Both the position numbers and the translations under genes were made by a program. Under the pieces are notes generated by a model, which saw nothing but the letters and a program-made list of their open reading frames with translations, was not told the DNA's origin and ran no database searches. Of a DNA stretch of 64,000 nucleotides, positions 1-7,826 are shown in pieces (position 1 is the stretch's first letter; each line of letters opens with the position of its first letter). The DNA is taken from positions 5,236,145-5,300,144 of the forward strand of contig NZ_AP018178.1 in assembly GCF_002368195.1 (NCBI RefSeq). Direction: 5' to 3'. Origin of the DNA: Calothrix sp. NIES-2100. Lineage in GTDB: Bacteria > Cyanobacteriota > Cyanobacteriia > Cyanobacteriales > Nostocaceae.

Positions 1-864
1 GTCGAAAAATGGAAGCAAGAACATAACCAAACTGTTACCTTCAAACAAAGCTATGGCGGATCTGGTTCTCAAACTCGTGCTGTGATTGATGGTTTAGAAG
101 CAGACATTGTTCACTTAGCACTGGCTGGAGATACAGCAAAAATTCAAAAAGCCGGATTGATTGAGGCGGGATGGGAGAAGGAAGTCCCTAATAATGGGAT
201 TGTTTCTAAATCTGTAGGCGCAATCATTACTCGCGCAGGTAACCCTAAAGGTATCAAAACTTGGGCAGATTTAGGTAAAGATGGTGTCAAAGTCATTACC
301 GCAGATCCCAAAACTTCTGGTGTTGCTAAGTGGAATTTTCTGGCATTGTGGAACTCTGTAATTAAAACTGGTGGCGATGAAGCGAAAGCAACTGAATTTG
401 TCGGCAAAGTTTACAAAAACGTGCCGATTTTAGCTAAAGATGCTCGTGAAGCTACTGATACTTTTGCCAAGCAAGGTCAAGGTGATGCTTTGATTAACTA
501 TGAAAATGAAGTGATCTTGGCACAGCAAAAAGGTGAGAAAGTTGATTATGTCGTTCCTGATGTGAATATATCCATTGATAATCCAATTGCTGTAGTTGAT
601 AAAAACGTTGATAAACACGGTACTCGTGAGGTAGCAGAAGGCTTTGTTAAATTCCTCTATACTCCAGAAGCACAACAAGAATTTGTCAAATTGGGATTCC
701 GACCTGTAGACGAAAGCGTTGCTCAAACTAAAGAAGTTACAGATAAATTCCCCAAGGTGAAGACTTTGGGTACAGTCCAAGACTTTGGCGGTTGGGCGGA
801 AATTGATCAGAAATTCTTCGCTGAAGGCGGGGTTTTCGATAAAATTCAAGCTGCAAAGAAATAG
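1..864 (+). CDS. sbpA: Sulfate-binding periplasmic protein, 3' part (cut by window edge)
   Basis: The frame is open from base 1 without a start codon, so the N-terminus (signal peptide and first lobe) lies outside the window. The visible 287 residues match the sulfate/thiosulfate-binding protein of the CysTWA ABC importer: the early SYGGSGSQTRAV segment, the DIVHLALAGD segment and the FVKFLYTPEAQQEFVKLGFRPV segment near the end are typical of this family. It would capture sulfate in the periplasm and hand it to the CysT/CysW channel encoded directly downstream. The gap to cysT is about 100 bases and is filled by heptamer repeats. Such clusters are normally induced by sulfur limitation; no regulatory site is visible here because the promoter is outside the window. 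Confidence 0.93.
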   Translation, partial: VEKWKQEHNQTVTFKQSYGGSGSQTRAVIDGLEADIVHLALAGDTAKIQKAGLIEAGWEKEVPNNGIVSKSVGAIITRAGNPKGIKTWADLGKDGVKVITADPKTSGVAKWNFLALWNSVIKTGGDEAKATEFVGKVYKNVPILAKDAREATDTFAKQGQGDALINYENEVILAQQKGEKVDYVVPDVNISIDNPIAVVDKNVDKHGTREVAEGFVKFLYTPEAQQEFVKLGFRPVDESVAQTKEVTDKFPKVKTLGTVQDFGGWAEIDQKFFAEGGVFDKIQAAKK

Positions 865-870
865 GTAATT

Positions 871-960
871 AGTCATTTGTCATTGGTCATTTGTCATTGG
901 TCAAATGACAACTGACCACTGACCACTGACAACTGACAACTGACAACTGACAACTGACTC
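871..960. repeat. Heptamer short tandem repeats (GTCATTT/GTCATTG then TGACAAC/TGACCAC)
   Basis: About 12 consecutive 7-base units fill the sbpA-cysT gap. The first half reads as GTCATTT/GTCATTG and the second half as its approximate complement (TGACAAC/TGACCAC), so the transcript could fold back on itself. These resemble the STRR2-type (TTGGTCA) heptamers described in heterocystous cyanobacteria. Confidence 0.9.
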
Positions 961-966
961 TTGACT

Positions 967-1836
967 ATGACTCTATCTCCTTCTGTAGAAGCTGACAGTA
1001 AAACTCCCGCCTGGAAAGGATTCCTGCAACAGTTGGGTCGGATTCCCTGGACTTGGCGCATTACTTTGGTATACCTGACAGTTATGTTGTTCGTCCCGAT
1101 CGCGGCGATGTTTCTCAAAGCCAGTACGGAACCGCCAGCCAAATTTTGGGCGATCGCTACTAGTGATATCGCATTAGCAACATATAATGTCACTTTTGTT
1201 ACTTCAATCTCGGCGGCGTTGCTCAATGGGGTATTTGGTACTCTGATTGCTTGGGTATTGGTGCGCTATGACTTCCCCTTAAAACGCATCATTGATGCCA
1301 CCGTAGATTTACCTTTTGCCTTGCCTACATCGGTAGCAGGTTTAACACTGGCGACAGTGTACAGTAATAATGGTTGGATTGGTTCACTGTTAGCACCGCT
1401 AGGAATTAAGGTATCTTTCACTCGTTTGGGTGTATGGGTAGCAATGATTTTCATCTCGCTCCCGTTTATTGTGCGGACAGTGCAACCTGTACTACAAGAA
1501 ATGGAACACGAAACAGAAGAAGCCGCCTGGTCTTTAGGTGCTTCCCAATGGCAGACTTTTTGGAAAGTTATATTACCACCTTTATTTCCGACAATTCTGA
1601 CTGGTATGGCCTTGGGTTTCTCCCGTGCAGTTGGGGAGTATGGTTCTACTGTCATTATCTCTTCTAATACGCCCTACCAAGATTTAATTGCACCTGTATT
1701 GATTTTTCAACGGCTAGAACAGTATGACTATTCTGGTGCAACTGTAATTGGCGTAGTGTTATTGGGAATTTCCTTAGTGTTGCTTTTAGCAATTAATTTC
1801 TTACAAGCGTGGTCAAGAAGATATGACAGTAAATGA
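967..1836 (+). CDS. cysT: Sulfate ABC transporter permease CysT (CysU)
   Basis: A 289-residue inner-membrane permease of the sulfate/thiosulfate importer, with about six membrane segments. The cytoplasmic EAA loop (EEAAWSLGASQWQTFWKVILPPLFP) that contacts the ATPase is intact at about residues 180-205, and the PFALPTSVAGL segment is characteristic of CysT. I chose ATG 967 rather than the in-frame TTG at 961, which lies in the repeat. It overlaps cysW by 14 bases, so the two are translationally coupled. It pairs with CysW to form the channel fed by SbpA. Confidence 0.95.
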   Translation: MTLSPSVEADSKTPAWKGFLQQLGRIPWTWRITLVYLTVMLFVPIAAMFLKASTEPPAKFWAIATSDIALATYNVTFVTSISAALLNGVFGTLIAWVLVRYDFPLKRIIDATVDLPFALPTSVAGLTLATVYSNNGWIGSLLAPLGIKVSFTRLGVWVAMIFISLPFIVRTVQPVLQEMEHETEEAAWSLGASQWQTFWKVILPPLFPTILTGMALGFSRAVGEYGSTVIISSNTPYQDLIAPVLIFQRLEQYDYSGATVIGVVLLGISLVLLLAINFLQAWSRRYDSK

Positions 1837-2701
1837 GCCAAGTCTTCATTCATCTAAGTCTGATAAAGCTATAGTTAGACCCAACAAACAGACTAACAGT
1901 TGGGTTCCGGCACTTTTGATTGGGATTGCGATCGCTTATTTAGCTCTGGTTCAATATATCCCAGCACTCAATGTTTTTATCCAAGCTTTTGGTAAAGGGG
2001 TTGGGCCTTTCTTAGCCAACTTATCTAAACCAGCCTTTCTCCATGCAGCTTGGCTCACACTATTACTAGCGCTGATATCTGTTCCCATCAATGCAGTTTT
2101 TGGACTTTGTGCAGCTTGGGCGATCGCGCGTCATAATTTCCCTGGTAAAGCTATAGTCTTAAGTATTATTGACCTCCCTTTTTCTATCTCGCCAGTAGTC
2201 GCCGGATTAATGATTGTCCTCCTCTATGGGCGAAATGGTTGGTTTGGCCCTTGGCTACAAGCACATGATATCCAAATTATTTTCGCTTTTCCTGGAATGA
2301 TACTGGCTACAGCATTTGTCAGTATGCCCTTTGTCGCCAGAGAAGTGATTCCCGTCTTAGAAGAATTTGGCAAGGATCAAGAAGAAGCAGCAAGAATACT
2401 CGGCGCAAATGAGTGGCAAACCTTCTGGCGTGTTACCCTACCCAGTATTCGCTGGGGCTTACTCTACGGCTTAATTTTAACCAATGCCAGAGCAATGGGT
2501 GAATTTGGCGCAGTTTCAGTTGTATCTGGGAATATTGCTGATAAAACCCAGAGTCTACCACTGTTTGTTGAAGATGCTTATAAACAGTATGAAACTGAAG
2601 CCGCCTTTTCTGCTGCTGTACTGTTAGCACTCCTAGCAGTAGTTACTTTGGTGTTGAAGGAGATTTTAGAACGCAAAACCCGCATTAAGGATGTAGATTG
2701 A
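1823..2701 (+). CDS. cysW: Sulfate ABC transporter permease CysW
   Basis: A 292-residue second permease subunit of the sulfate importer. It has several hydrophobic segments, the DLPFSISPVVAGLM segment and an EAA loop (EEAARILGANEWQTFWRVTLPSI) matching the one in CysT. Its start overlaps the end of cysT, consistent with one transcript. The ATPase gene cysA, often the next gene in such clusters, is not here; a NIL-domain gene follows instead, so the ATPase must be encoded elsewhere. Confidence 0.95.
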   Translation: MTVNEPSLHSSKSDKAIVRPNKQTNSWVPALLIGIAIAYLALVQYIPALNVFIQAFGKGVGPFLANLSKPAFLHAAWLTLLLALISVPINAVFGLCAAWAIARHNFPGKAIVLSIIDLPFSISPVVAGLMIVLLYGRNGWFGPWLQAHDIQIIFAFPGMILATAFVSMPFVAREVIPVLEEFGKDQEEAARILGANEWQTFWRVTLPSIRWGLLYGLILTNARAMGEFGAVSVVSGNIADKTQSLPLFVEDAYKQYETEAAFSAAVLLALLAVVTLVLKEILERKTRIKDVD

Positions 2702-2705
2702 GTTG

Positions 2706-2830
2706 CGACTGTTGACTGTTGACTGTTGTACGGGCGGGTTTAACCGACATATCTGTTTTCTGTTTAAAGACCTCACAGAACCCGCCCCTACAGACTGTTG
2801 ACAAATGACAAATAACAAATGACCAATGAC
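2706..2830. repeat. ACTGTTG repeats, an inverted repeat and TGACAAA repeats
   Basis: The cysW-NIL gap holds tandem ACTGTTG units (STRR3-like). An inverted repeat follows (2728-2740 against 2779-2791, 13 bases with one mismatch, containing the GGGCGGGTT / AACCCGCCC pair found around this genome). Further TGACAAA/TGACCAA units run into the start codon of the next gene. Confidence 0.8.
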
Positions 2831-3074
2831 TAATAAACGAATCAGGTTAAAAATTCCTAAGGACTATCACCAAGAACCTGTAATTTCTCGCTTAGTTTCT
2901 GACTATGGTCTGATTGTGAATATTACTGCGGCTATTTTGGGAGCTAATGCTATTGGTGATGGTTGGTTTGACTTAGAATTGCAAGGAACAGATGCACAAA
3001 TTCAAAGCGCATTAAACTATCTCCAGGATTTATCTTTGCAAATCTGGGATGAGACAAACCCAGGTAATTGGTAA
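2826..3074 (+). CDS. Small NIL-domain protein
   Basis: An 82-residue protein that is almost entirely one NIL domain, the ferredoxin-like-fold module found at the C-terminus of MetN-type ABC ATPases and in some ferredoxins. The pattern KIPKDYHQEPVISRLVSDYG, then NITAAILGAN, G-WFDLEL-G and a final helix fits that fold. No ATPase or iron-sulfur part is attached. Placed after cysW, it may be a small regulatory or accessory subunit of sulfur-compound uptake; from memory, Synechococcus and Synechocystis sulfate clusters also carry an ORF of about 80 codons, but I cannot confirm homology. The start codon sits inside the upstream repeat, with no clear ribosome-binding site. Confidence 0.8.
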   Translation: MTNKRIRLKIPKDYHQEPVISRLVSDYGLIVNITAAILGANAIGDGWFDLELQGTDAQIQSALNYLQDLSLQIWDETNPGNW

Positions 3075-3125
3075 GGTTATTTTGGTATAGCAATCCTATA
3101 TAATTTGTGAAAATTCGCTGCTTCC

Positions 3126-3158
3126 AGCTCCCCGACTTCTTGAAGAAGTCGGGGAGCT
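3126..3158. terminator. Perfect 33-base palindrome between convergent genes
   Basis: Two 16-base arms (AGCTCCCCGACTTCTT and its exact complement) flank one central base. It lies between the ends of the NIL gene (plus) and the lipoprotein gene (minus), so it could end transcription from both sides. A weaker copy with the same GACTTCTT-AAGAAGTC core is at 7717-7733, which shows it is an interspersed repeat of this genome. No T-run follows immediately, so terminator activity is inferred. Confidence 0.6.
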
Positions 3159-3189
3159 AACTTTTCATGAATGAATGATTTAGAACTGC

Positions 3190-3777
3190 TTAATTCATAA
3201 CGTAAAAGCAGAGAATTTCTGTAACTTTGCCGTTATCAACCATAAAATTTAACCCTGCGGGGCTGGGGGTTTCAATTGAGTAATTTAAACGAGTAAGATT
3301 TTCTTCTTTGTTAACATCTGTGTTTCCATAGGTTTTCATTACTGTTGAGAGAATGTCACCTACTTTAACGCCATCTAAGGTGGCATATTGAGCAGCGGTT
3401 GCTTTTATTTGATAAACAGTAAAGTTATTTCCTTGAGCATTTTCAGCTAAATCAACTGTAATACCTGCATATTTAAGAGTACGAACTTTACCAATAGCTG
3501 GCATAAATTGATTTTCTACGTTTACAGGGTTACCTAAAATATTTATCACTTGTGCCTCAGGCATATCAAGTTTTATGCCACCTATTCCTAGACGTTCGAT
3601 AGTTATTGCTGTTGATTGATTATGATTCTGAACAATTGGAGAATTGGTAGGATTGGTAGGAGTAGGATTGGTAGGATTGCTAGGATTGGTAGGATTGTTA
3701 GCATTTACAGAACTTTGGGTGCAGCTGGTTAAGGGGATAACCAAAGTAGCGATCGCCAGGGAAATTGCTCTTAACAT
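3190..3777 (-). CDS. Putative lipoprotein with Asn-Pro-Thr repeat linker
   Basis: A 195-residue exported protein. The N-terminus is a short hydrophobic signal followed by a lipobox (LTSC, cysteine about residue 19), so the mature protein is probably lipid-anchored. Next comes a low-complexity linker of repeated PTNP/PSNP units (about residues 27-45), encoded by a tandem AGGATTGGT repeat. The remaining 130 residues form a folded domain with the pattern GI-LDMPEAQVINILGNP, similar in style to small outer-membrane assembly domains (SmpA/BLIP-like), but I cannot name the family. It lies 53 bases downstream of the vault-protein gene on the same strand and could share its transcript, although a small hairpin separates them. 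Confidence 0.75.
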   Translation of the reverse strand: MLRAISLAIATLVIPLTSCTQSSVNANNPTNPSNPTNPTPTNPTNSPIVQNHNQSTAITIERLGIGGIKLDMPEAQVINILGNPVNVENQFMPAIGKVRTLKYAGITVDLAENAQGNNFTVYQIKATAAQYATLDGVKVGDILSTVMKTYGNTDVNKEENLTRLNYSIETPSPAGLNFMVDNGKVTEILCFYVMN

Positions 3778-3814
3778 AAATTAAAATCTTTAGTAATGAA
3801 GTCCTGAATTTTAA

Positions 3815-3828
3815 AGCACTGAAGTGCT
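3815..3828. repeat. Small hairpin between vault gene and lipoprotein gene
   Basis: The arms AGCACT/AGTGCT are separated by GA, within a GAAGTCCTGA...GTGCTGACTACGA context. This is a decayed version of the GTAGTCAGGA...TCCTGACTAC palindrome seen intact at 39871-39900. It may attenuate read-through from the vault gene; this is weak evidence. Confidence 0.4.
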
Positions 3829-3830
3829 GA

Positions 3831-6452
3831 CTACGAGTTATTAGGATTAATTGGGTTAATTAAGCCTTGGGCTGTATTAAATAGATTAATCGGATTGCGA
3901 CCATCTGTAATTAAAACACTCTGCAATCCCAAAGATTGTAATAATCTTGCCTGCATTTCTGGACCAGCTTGTGCCATTGCTATCAAGGTTTCTGCCCCAA
4001 TAGCTTCTACTTTTTGCCGGAATTCTGCACTAGTAATTTCCGCCATACGCTGTGCTTTTTCTATCTCTAAAGCTACCAGCGCTTGCTGATGGGCGAGTTC
4101 CGTCATTTGGCGATCGCGTAATTGCTGTAATTCTACTTCGGCGCGAATCCTGGCGGCTTCAGCTTCTTGTTGTGCCAAATTTACTGCTAATTCGCCTTGA
4201 ATTCTCGCGGCTTCGGCTTTGGCTCTAGCTTCGGCGGTAGCATTACCTGTGGTTTGAATGGCGGCGTTTTCTGCTTCTAATTCCAACAAATTTTTCCGTT
4301 CACTGGCGGCTGCACTTTTATCAACAATTGCTTGTCTTTCTAACCTCGCTTTTGCTTCTTGTTCGATACGTTCAGCATCATGACGGGCTGCGGCTTCTTG
4401 AGCATCGGTGGTAATTTGAATGGCAATTTGTACAGATTTTTGCAGACTGTCTAAGGTACGTTCGTCAACAGGTTCGACGGATTGAATATCAACATTGAAT
4501 ATTACCAAGTTATTGGTTCTAAACCGGAATTCTTCTCGGATATGTCCGGCTTCGTCAGTACCAAATACGGCGATGCGAATTATTCGGGCAGAATTGCGGT
4601 GAAATTCATCAAATTTGACCCCGGCTACTGCACCACGCACACGAGATGCGATCGCTTTACATACAGTATCAACAAAATCTGGAACTTGAAACAGTTTGGC
4701 GGCGGCTTGTTCGTCGTGGCGGTCTACATCAAAATACCAGTTATAGGATAATCGCAGTTGTAGGCGTGCATGGTCGGAGGTTTCCACGGTAAATAAATCT
4801 GTCATAAAATCTGGCCCTAGTAATAAAGCCAGTGATTTAATCCGATGCATTTGTTTGGGTACACCACCAGACAAACTCAATACGGTAAAGGCTTCATCCG
4901 GGCCTAACATGACTAAATCGGGGCCAAAGACAGTGCGGGCTGTTCTTTCTTTATAATCATGGATTTGGACGGCGGCGTTTTGGGGAACGTGAAAAACAAC
5001 CGCCTTAGTGCGATCGCGTTTTTTTCCTTGAGGTAAATTTGTTTGTTCCTGGTGATGCTGTCCGCGATCGGCTATGGGGTCAAATTTATTTGCTAGTAGT
5101 TCTTCAACGACTGTTGGTAGTTCTTTTTGCCAAAGTTCTTCATAGGGGGTGAGCATATATGCTTGAGGGCCACTCACCAACTTGAGTTCCCCTGTTTGAA
5201 TATCGCGAATATAGATTCCTTCATTCTTATCTAGGGGAATAGCTTGGCGTTTCTCTACTACTTCCACTTCCACACGGGGGATATAATCTCTCGGCCCAGC
5301 AATCATCCACATATCCCCAGGTTGGTGTTGGATCAAAGTTGCGCCTTCACCTTCGCTAAAAGCTTCTTTCGCCCGGAGTAACAACGCTTCTTGCTCACCT
5401 AAAACATAAACTTTTTCGATACCCTTTTCTAAAGATTCTCCGGGATGCAAGAAAAATGAATTTCTCCCTTGACGTACTTCGCGCATTCCTAATTGCGGTT
5501 TACCTGCATCATCAATGGGGTTAACAACAATACACCATTCTCTGTCACCCAAAACGGTAATTTTAACTTCCCCTACCACCACTTCATAAACATCAGGAAT
5601 ATGGATTTCTGCATCTGCAAAAGTTACTAACCATTCATCTCCAGCTTTGCGCTGGCGAGCAAAAACATCGTTAAATGTGCGTTGCGCCCGCAGATGTAAA
5701 GCTTTCTTTTCTGTTAACACATAGGCATTAATAATACCGACAACTTCTTCATCAACCCCTGGTAAATAGGCTCCTTCTTCTCGGACTAACCATTCTTCAC
5801 CAGATCGGCGCTGATTACCCAGGCGATCGCTGCAATTTTGTCGCGCCAGCAAACGTAAAGCTTGGTTGGGCTTAATTATTTGCGCTGTCACCGTTTCGAT
5901 GACTTCTACTTCTACACGGGGGATGTAAGTTCCTGGCCCTTCAAACAGCCATTCATCCCCGGCTAAACGGTTAATAGTCCTAGTTTGAATTTGTCCGTCA
6001 ACGGTAACGGTAATTGTATCTGTGAAATCTCGCAGCGACAACAGACGTAGCGCTTGATTAGTCTCAACCACCTGTAAGCGCTTGATTTCTTCCTCTAACT
6101 CTTCGCCGGGATAAAGTGGAAATGGTTCTTGCGCAAAGCGAATTTCTGCGTCACCATACCGTAATTTTACTTGACCAAAGTCATCAGTAATCGGCTGATT
6201 TTCCGCATTTCGTTGTACTGGATTAGCAACAATACAATAATAGCGAGGTGGAACCACAATCATCGGCTCAGGTTTTAATATCAACCGTTCGTGATCGCGC
6301 AGAGTTATCGTTTGCGGCCCTACTTCCAATCTGGTAACACCAGTATTATTATCTAAAACATGAATAAATTGCTGGGGTTTAATGCGAATTACACCACTAG
6401 AAGTCCCTGGAGCATCGCTTTTAGTTTCCAGTTTCCGTTCACTTGTATTCAT
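3831..6452 (-). CDS. Major vault protein (MVP) homologue, full length
   Basis: An 873-residue homologue of the protein that forms the shell of eukaryotic vault ribonucleoprotein particles (animal MVP is about 860-890 residues). Residues 1 to about 485 are MVP repeats, in which a GDEWL...YIPRVEVEV unit recurs about four times. The shoulder domain covers about 489-660 (NAAVQIHDY, VFGPDLVMLGP, LLLGPDF, SDHARLQLRLSYNW, KAIASRVRGAVAGV, FHRNSARIIR). A long Ala/Glu-rich cap helix follows (about 662-820, SVQIAIQITTDAQEAAARH). The cap ring is intact (GPEMQARLLQSLGL, LITDGRNPINLFNTAQGL). All parts needed for shell assembly are present with no frameshift. No vault PARP or TEP1 homologue is nearby. From general knowledge, MVP homologues are known in a few bacteria including some cyanobacteria, probably by transfer from eukaryotes. 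No good ribosome-binding site precedes the ATG. Its role in bacteria is unknown. Confidence 0.95.
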   Translation of the reverse strand: MNTSERKLETKSDAPGTSSGVIRIKPQQFIHVLDNNTGVTRLEVGPQTITLRDHERLILKPEPMIVVPPRYYCIVANPVQRNAENQPITDDFGQVKLRYGDAEIRFAQEPFPLYPGEELEEEIKRLQVVETNQALRLLSLRDFTDTITVTVDGQIQTRTINRLAGDEWLFEGPGTYIPRVEVEVIETVTAQIIKPNQALRLLARQNCSDRLGNQRRSGEEWLVREEGAYLPGVDEEVVGIINAYVLTEKKALHLRAQRTFNDVFARQRKAGDEWLVTFADAEIHIPDVYEVVVGEVKITVLGDREWCIVVNPIDDAGKPQLGMREVRQGRNSFFLHPGESLEKGIEKVYVLGEQEALLLRAKEAFSEGEGATLIQHQPGDMWMIAGPRDYIPRVEVEVVEKRQAIPLDKNEGIYIRDIQTGELKLVSGPQAYMLTPYEELWQKELPTVVEELLANKFDPIADRGQHHQEQTNLPQGKKRDRTKAVVFHVPQNAAVQIHDYKERTARTVFGPDLVMLGPDEAFTVLSLSGGVPKQMHRIKSLALLLGPDFMTDLFTVETSDHARLQLRLSYNWYFDVDRHDEQAAAKLFQVPDFVDTVCKAIASRVRGAVAGVKFDEFHRNSARIIRIAVFGTDEAGHIREEFRFRTNNLVIFNVDIQSVEPVDERTLDSLQKSVQIAIQITTDAQEAAARHDAERIEQEAKARLERQAIVDKSAAASERKNLLELEAENAAIQTTGNATAEARAKAEAARIQGELAVNLAQQEAEAARIRAEVELQQLRDRQMTELAHQQALVALEIEKAQRMAEITSAEFRQKVEAIGAETLIAMAQAGPEMQARLLQSLGLQSVLITDGRNPINLFNTAQGLINPINPNNS

Positions 6453-7088
6453 AATTTAATCGTTGTATTTAATTTGTAAATATTTTTAGGAAAATGAAAT
6501 ATAACTTAAACTATTTTCTGTTTGCTTTGTATTTTTACAAGGTTACTATCACCATAAATTCGGTTTCATCCTAACCGATTTATTTATGAATGTCTCGATT
6601 ACAGAGAAAGCAAGGCAATTGTTTGTAACATGCAGCTTTAATCTGGGAATGCGATACCTACAGCTAGCTACGCTGACGCATTTGCTATGTCGGAGACGAC
6701 AATTGCTGCTTTTGATACTACAATTGCGATTTCGGAGACTACATTTGCTGCTTTCGATACTACAATTGCGATTTTGGAGACTACATTTGCTGCTTTCGAT
6801 ACTACAATTGCGATTTTGGAGACTACATTTGCTGTTTTTGAGACTACAATTGCGATTTCGGAGACGACAATTGCTGTTTTTGAGACTACAATTGCGATTT
6901 CGGAGACTACATTTGCTGTTTTTGAGACTTTAATTCATAAATGCTTGTCATCAATGGTGATTATGGGCTGGGTTTCCCCGCCCCTACAGCCCAATGCACT
7001 GTTTCAAGCTAGCCCCTTATAGGAAAATCCCAGGAATACAATCCTTTTGACTTTTGAATGCGTGACTTTTGACTTCCGCTCAGCGGTA
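6453..7088. other. Intergenic region upstream of the vault gene
   Basis: This 636-base gap separates the vault gene from the GNAT gene. It holds an AT-rich stretch (6453-6600) that probably contains the vault-gene promoter, the 21-bp tandem array at 6676-6930, and a GGGTTTCCCCGCCCCTACAG fragment at 6970-6990 belonging to a repeat seen elsewhere in the window. I see no convincing gene in it. Confidence 0.7.
6676..6930. repeat. 21-bp tandem repeat array A (about 12 units)
   Basis: About 12 head-to-tail units of 21 bases. Two variants alternate (core ACAATTGCGATTTCGGAGA and core ACATTTGCTGCTTTCGATA), giving a 42-base higher-order period. As 21 is divisible by three, both long plus-strand frames through it stay open and encode a heptad (consensus T-T-I/F-A-A/V-F-D/E). 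There is no ribosome-binding site, no leader and no domain, so I treat it as a minisatellite. Its complement shares the core AAAGC-GCAA with array B at 56460-56730. Confidence 0.85.
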
Positions 7089-7583
7089 CTAGCCCCTAGC
7101 CTCAAGCTGTTTACTCATTTTAGTCACTGGAACAAATATCCCTTTTCTTAAATAATGGGGCGTTCTCTCGATAAAAGTAAAACCCAGTCGGGAATAAAAT
7201 CCTTCAGCATAAAGACTAGCAGTTGTCATCACCTGATCTATACCTTGTTCCCTGGCTTGCTCGCAAAAATGCTCTACTAAAATTCGTCCGATTCCTTGTC
7301 TTTGGTATTTGGGATGCACATATAAAGCTATGAGTTCATCAATAATATAACTAGCAAAGCCCCTAACTACATCATCGACAACAGCAACCCAGAAATTATC
7401 TGCTTTAATCAGCTTGAAGATATTGGAACCATCAGGGCGATCGCGGTAATTGCGCCAAGCTAAGAGTTCTTGGCGAGAATAGAAGGTGGCTGGTAGGGCT
7501 TTAATCGCAGCAATATGAATTGTACTCAGAACCCTTGCATCTGTTGGTTGTGCAGGTCTCAGAAATATTTCCTTAGCATTCAT
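7089..7583 (-). CDS. GNAT-family N-acetyltransferase
   Basis: A 164-residue single-domain acetyltransferase that would move an acetyl group from acetyl-CoA to an amine; the substrate is unknown. The acetyl-CoA-binding motif A is clear (ALYVHPKYQRQGIGRILVEHF, with Q-R-Q-G-I-G), preceded by the usual beta strand (FASYIIDELIALYV) and followed by the SLYAEGFYSRLGF motif B. The start ATG at 7583 is the first in frame and the length is normal. It stands alone on the minus strand, head-to-head with the antiporter gene at 7827. Confidence 0.9.
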   Translation of the reverse strand: MNAKEIFLRPAQPTDARVLSTIHIAAIKALPATFYSRQELLAWRNYRDRPDGSNIFKLIKADNFWVAVVDDVVRGFASYIIDELIALYVHPKYQRQGIGRILVEHFCEQAREQGIDQVMTTASLYAEGFYSRLGFTFIERTPHYLRKGIFVPVTKMSKQLEARG

Positions 7584-7716
7584 ATTTTCAGGCTGGCATT
7601 GAGACTATCTGCCTTTTTGACTGGATTTGTACAAAGGTATCAGGTTTTTCATCAGGTGTTTAACTAGCGATCGCAATCTGTAAACAACTAACTTCTAAAT
7701 TACAACCCAGATCAGC

Positions 7717-7733
7717 GACTTCTTCAAGAAGTC
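7717..7733. repeat. GACTTCTT palindrome (second copy)
   Basis: The arms GACTTCTT/AAGAAGTC flank one base, with imperfect outer pairing (AGATC...GATCT). It is a degenerate relative of the palindrome at 3126-3158, here in the promoter-side gap between GNAT and the antiporter. Confidence 0.6.
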
Positions 7734-7826
7734 AGGGATCTAAATTCAGCGATCGCGATCAGCTTGCTCTTGCCTTAAGATTGCTATATCTAAAGGATTT
7801 TCCCTATTATTTATCAGGAAGATAAA

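Noticed and set aside
961..966. Earlier start for cysT at TTG 961
   Set aside because: It lies in the heptamer repeat, and the next codon but one is a normal ATG.
6687..7022. Open reading frame of 111 codons across the 21-bp array A
   Set aside because: No ribosome-binding site, start codon is inside a repeat unit, and the open frame follows from a 21-base period. Its end runs into another repeat fragment.
3831..7088. A vault RNA gene near the MVP gene
   Set aside because: No box A/B-like or conserved stem structure could be seen, and no basis exists to expect polymerase III RNAs in bacteria.
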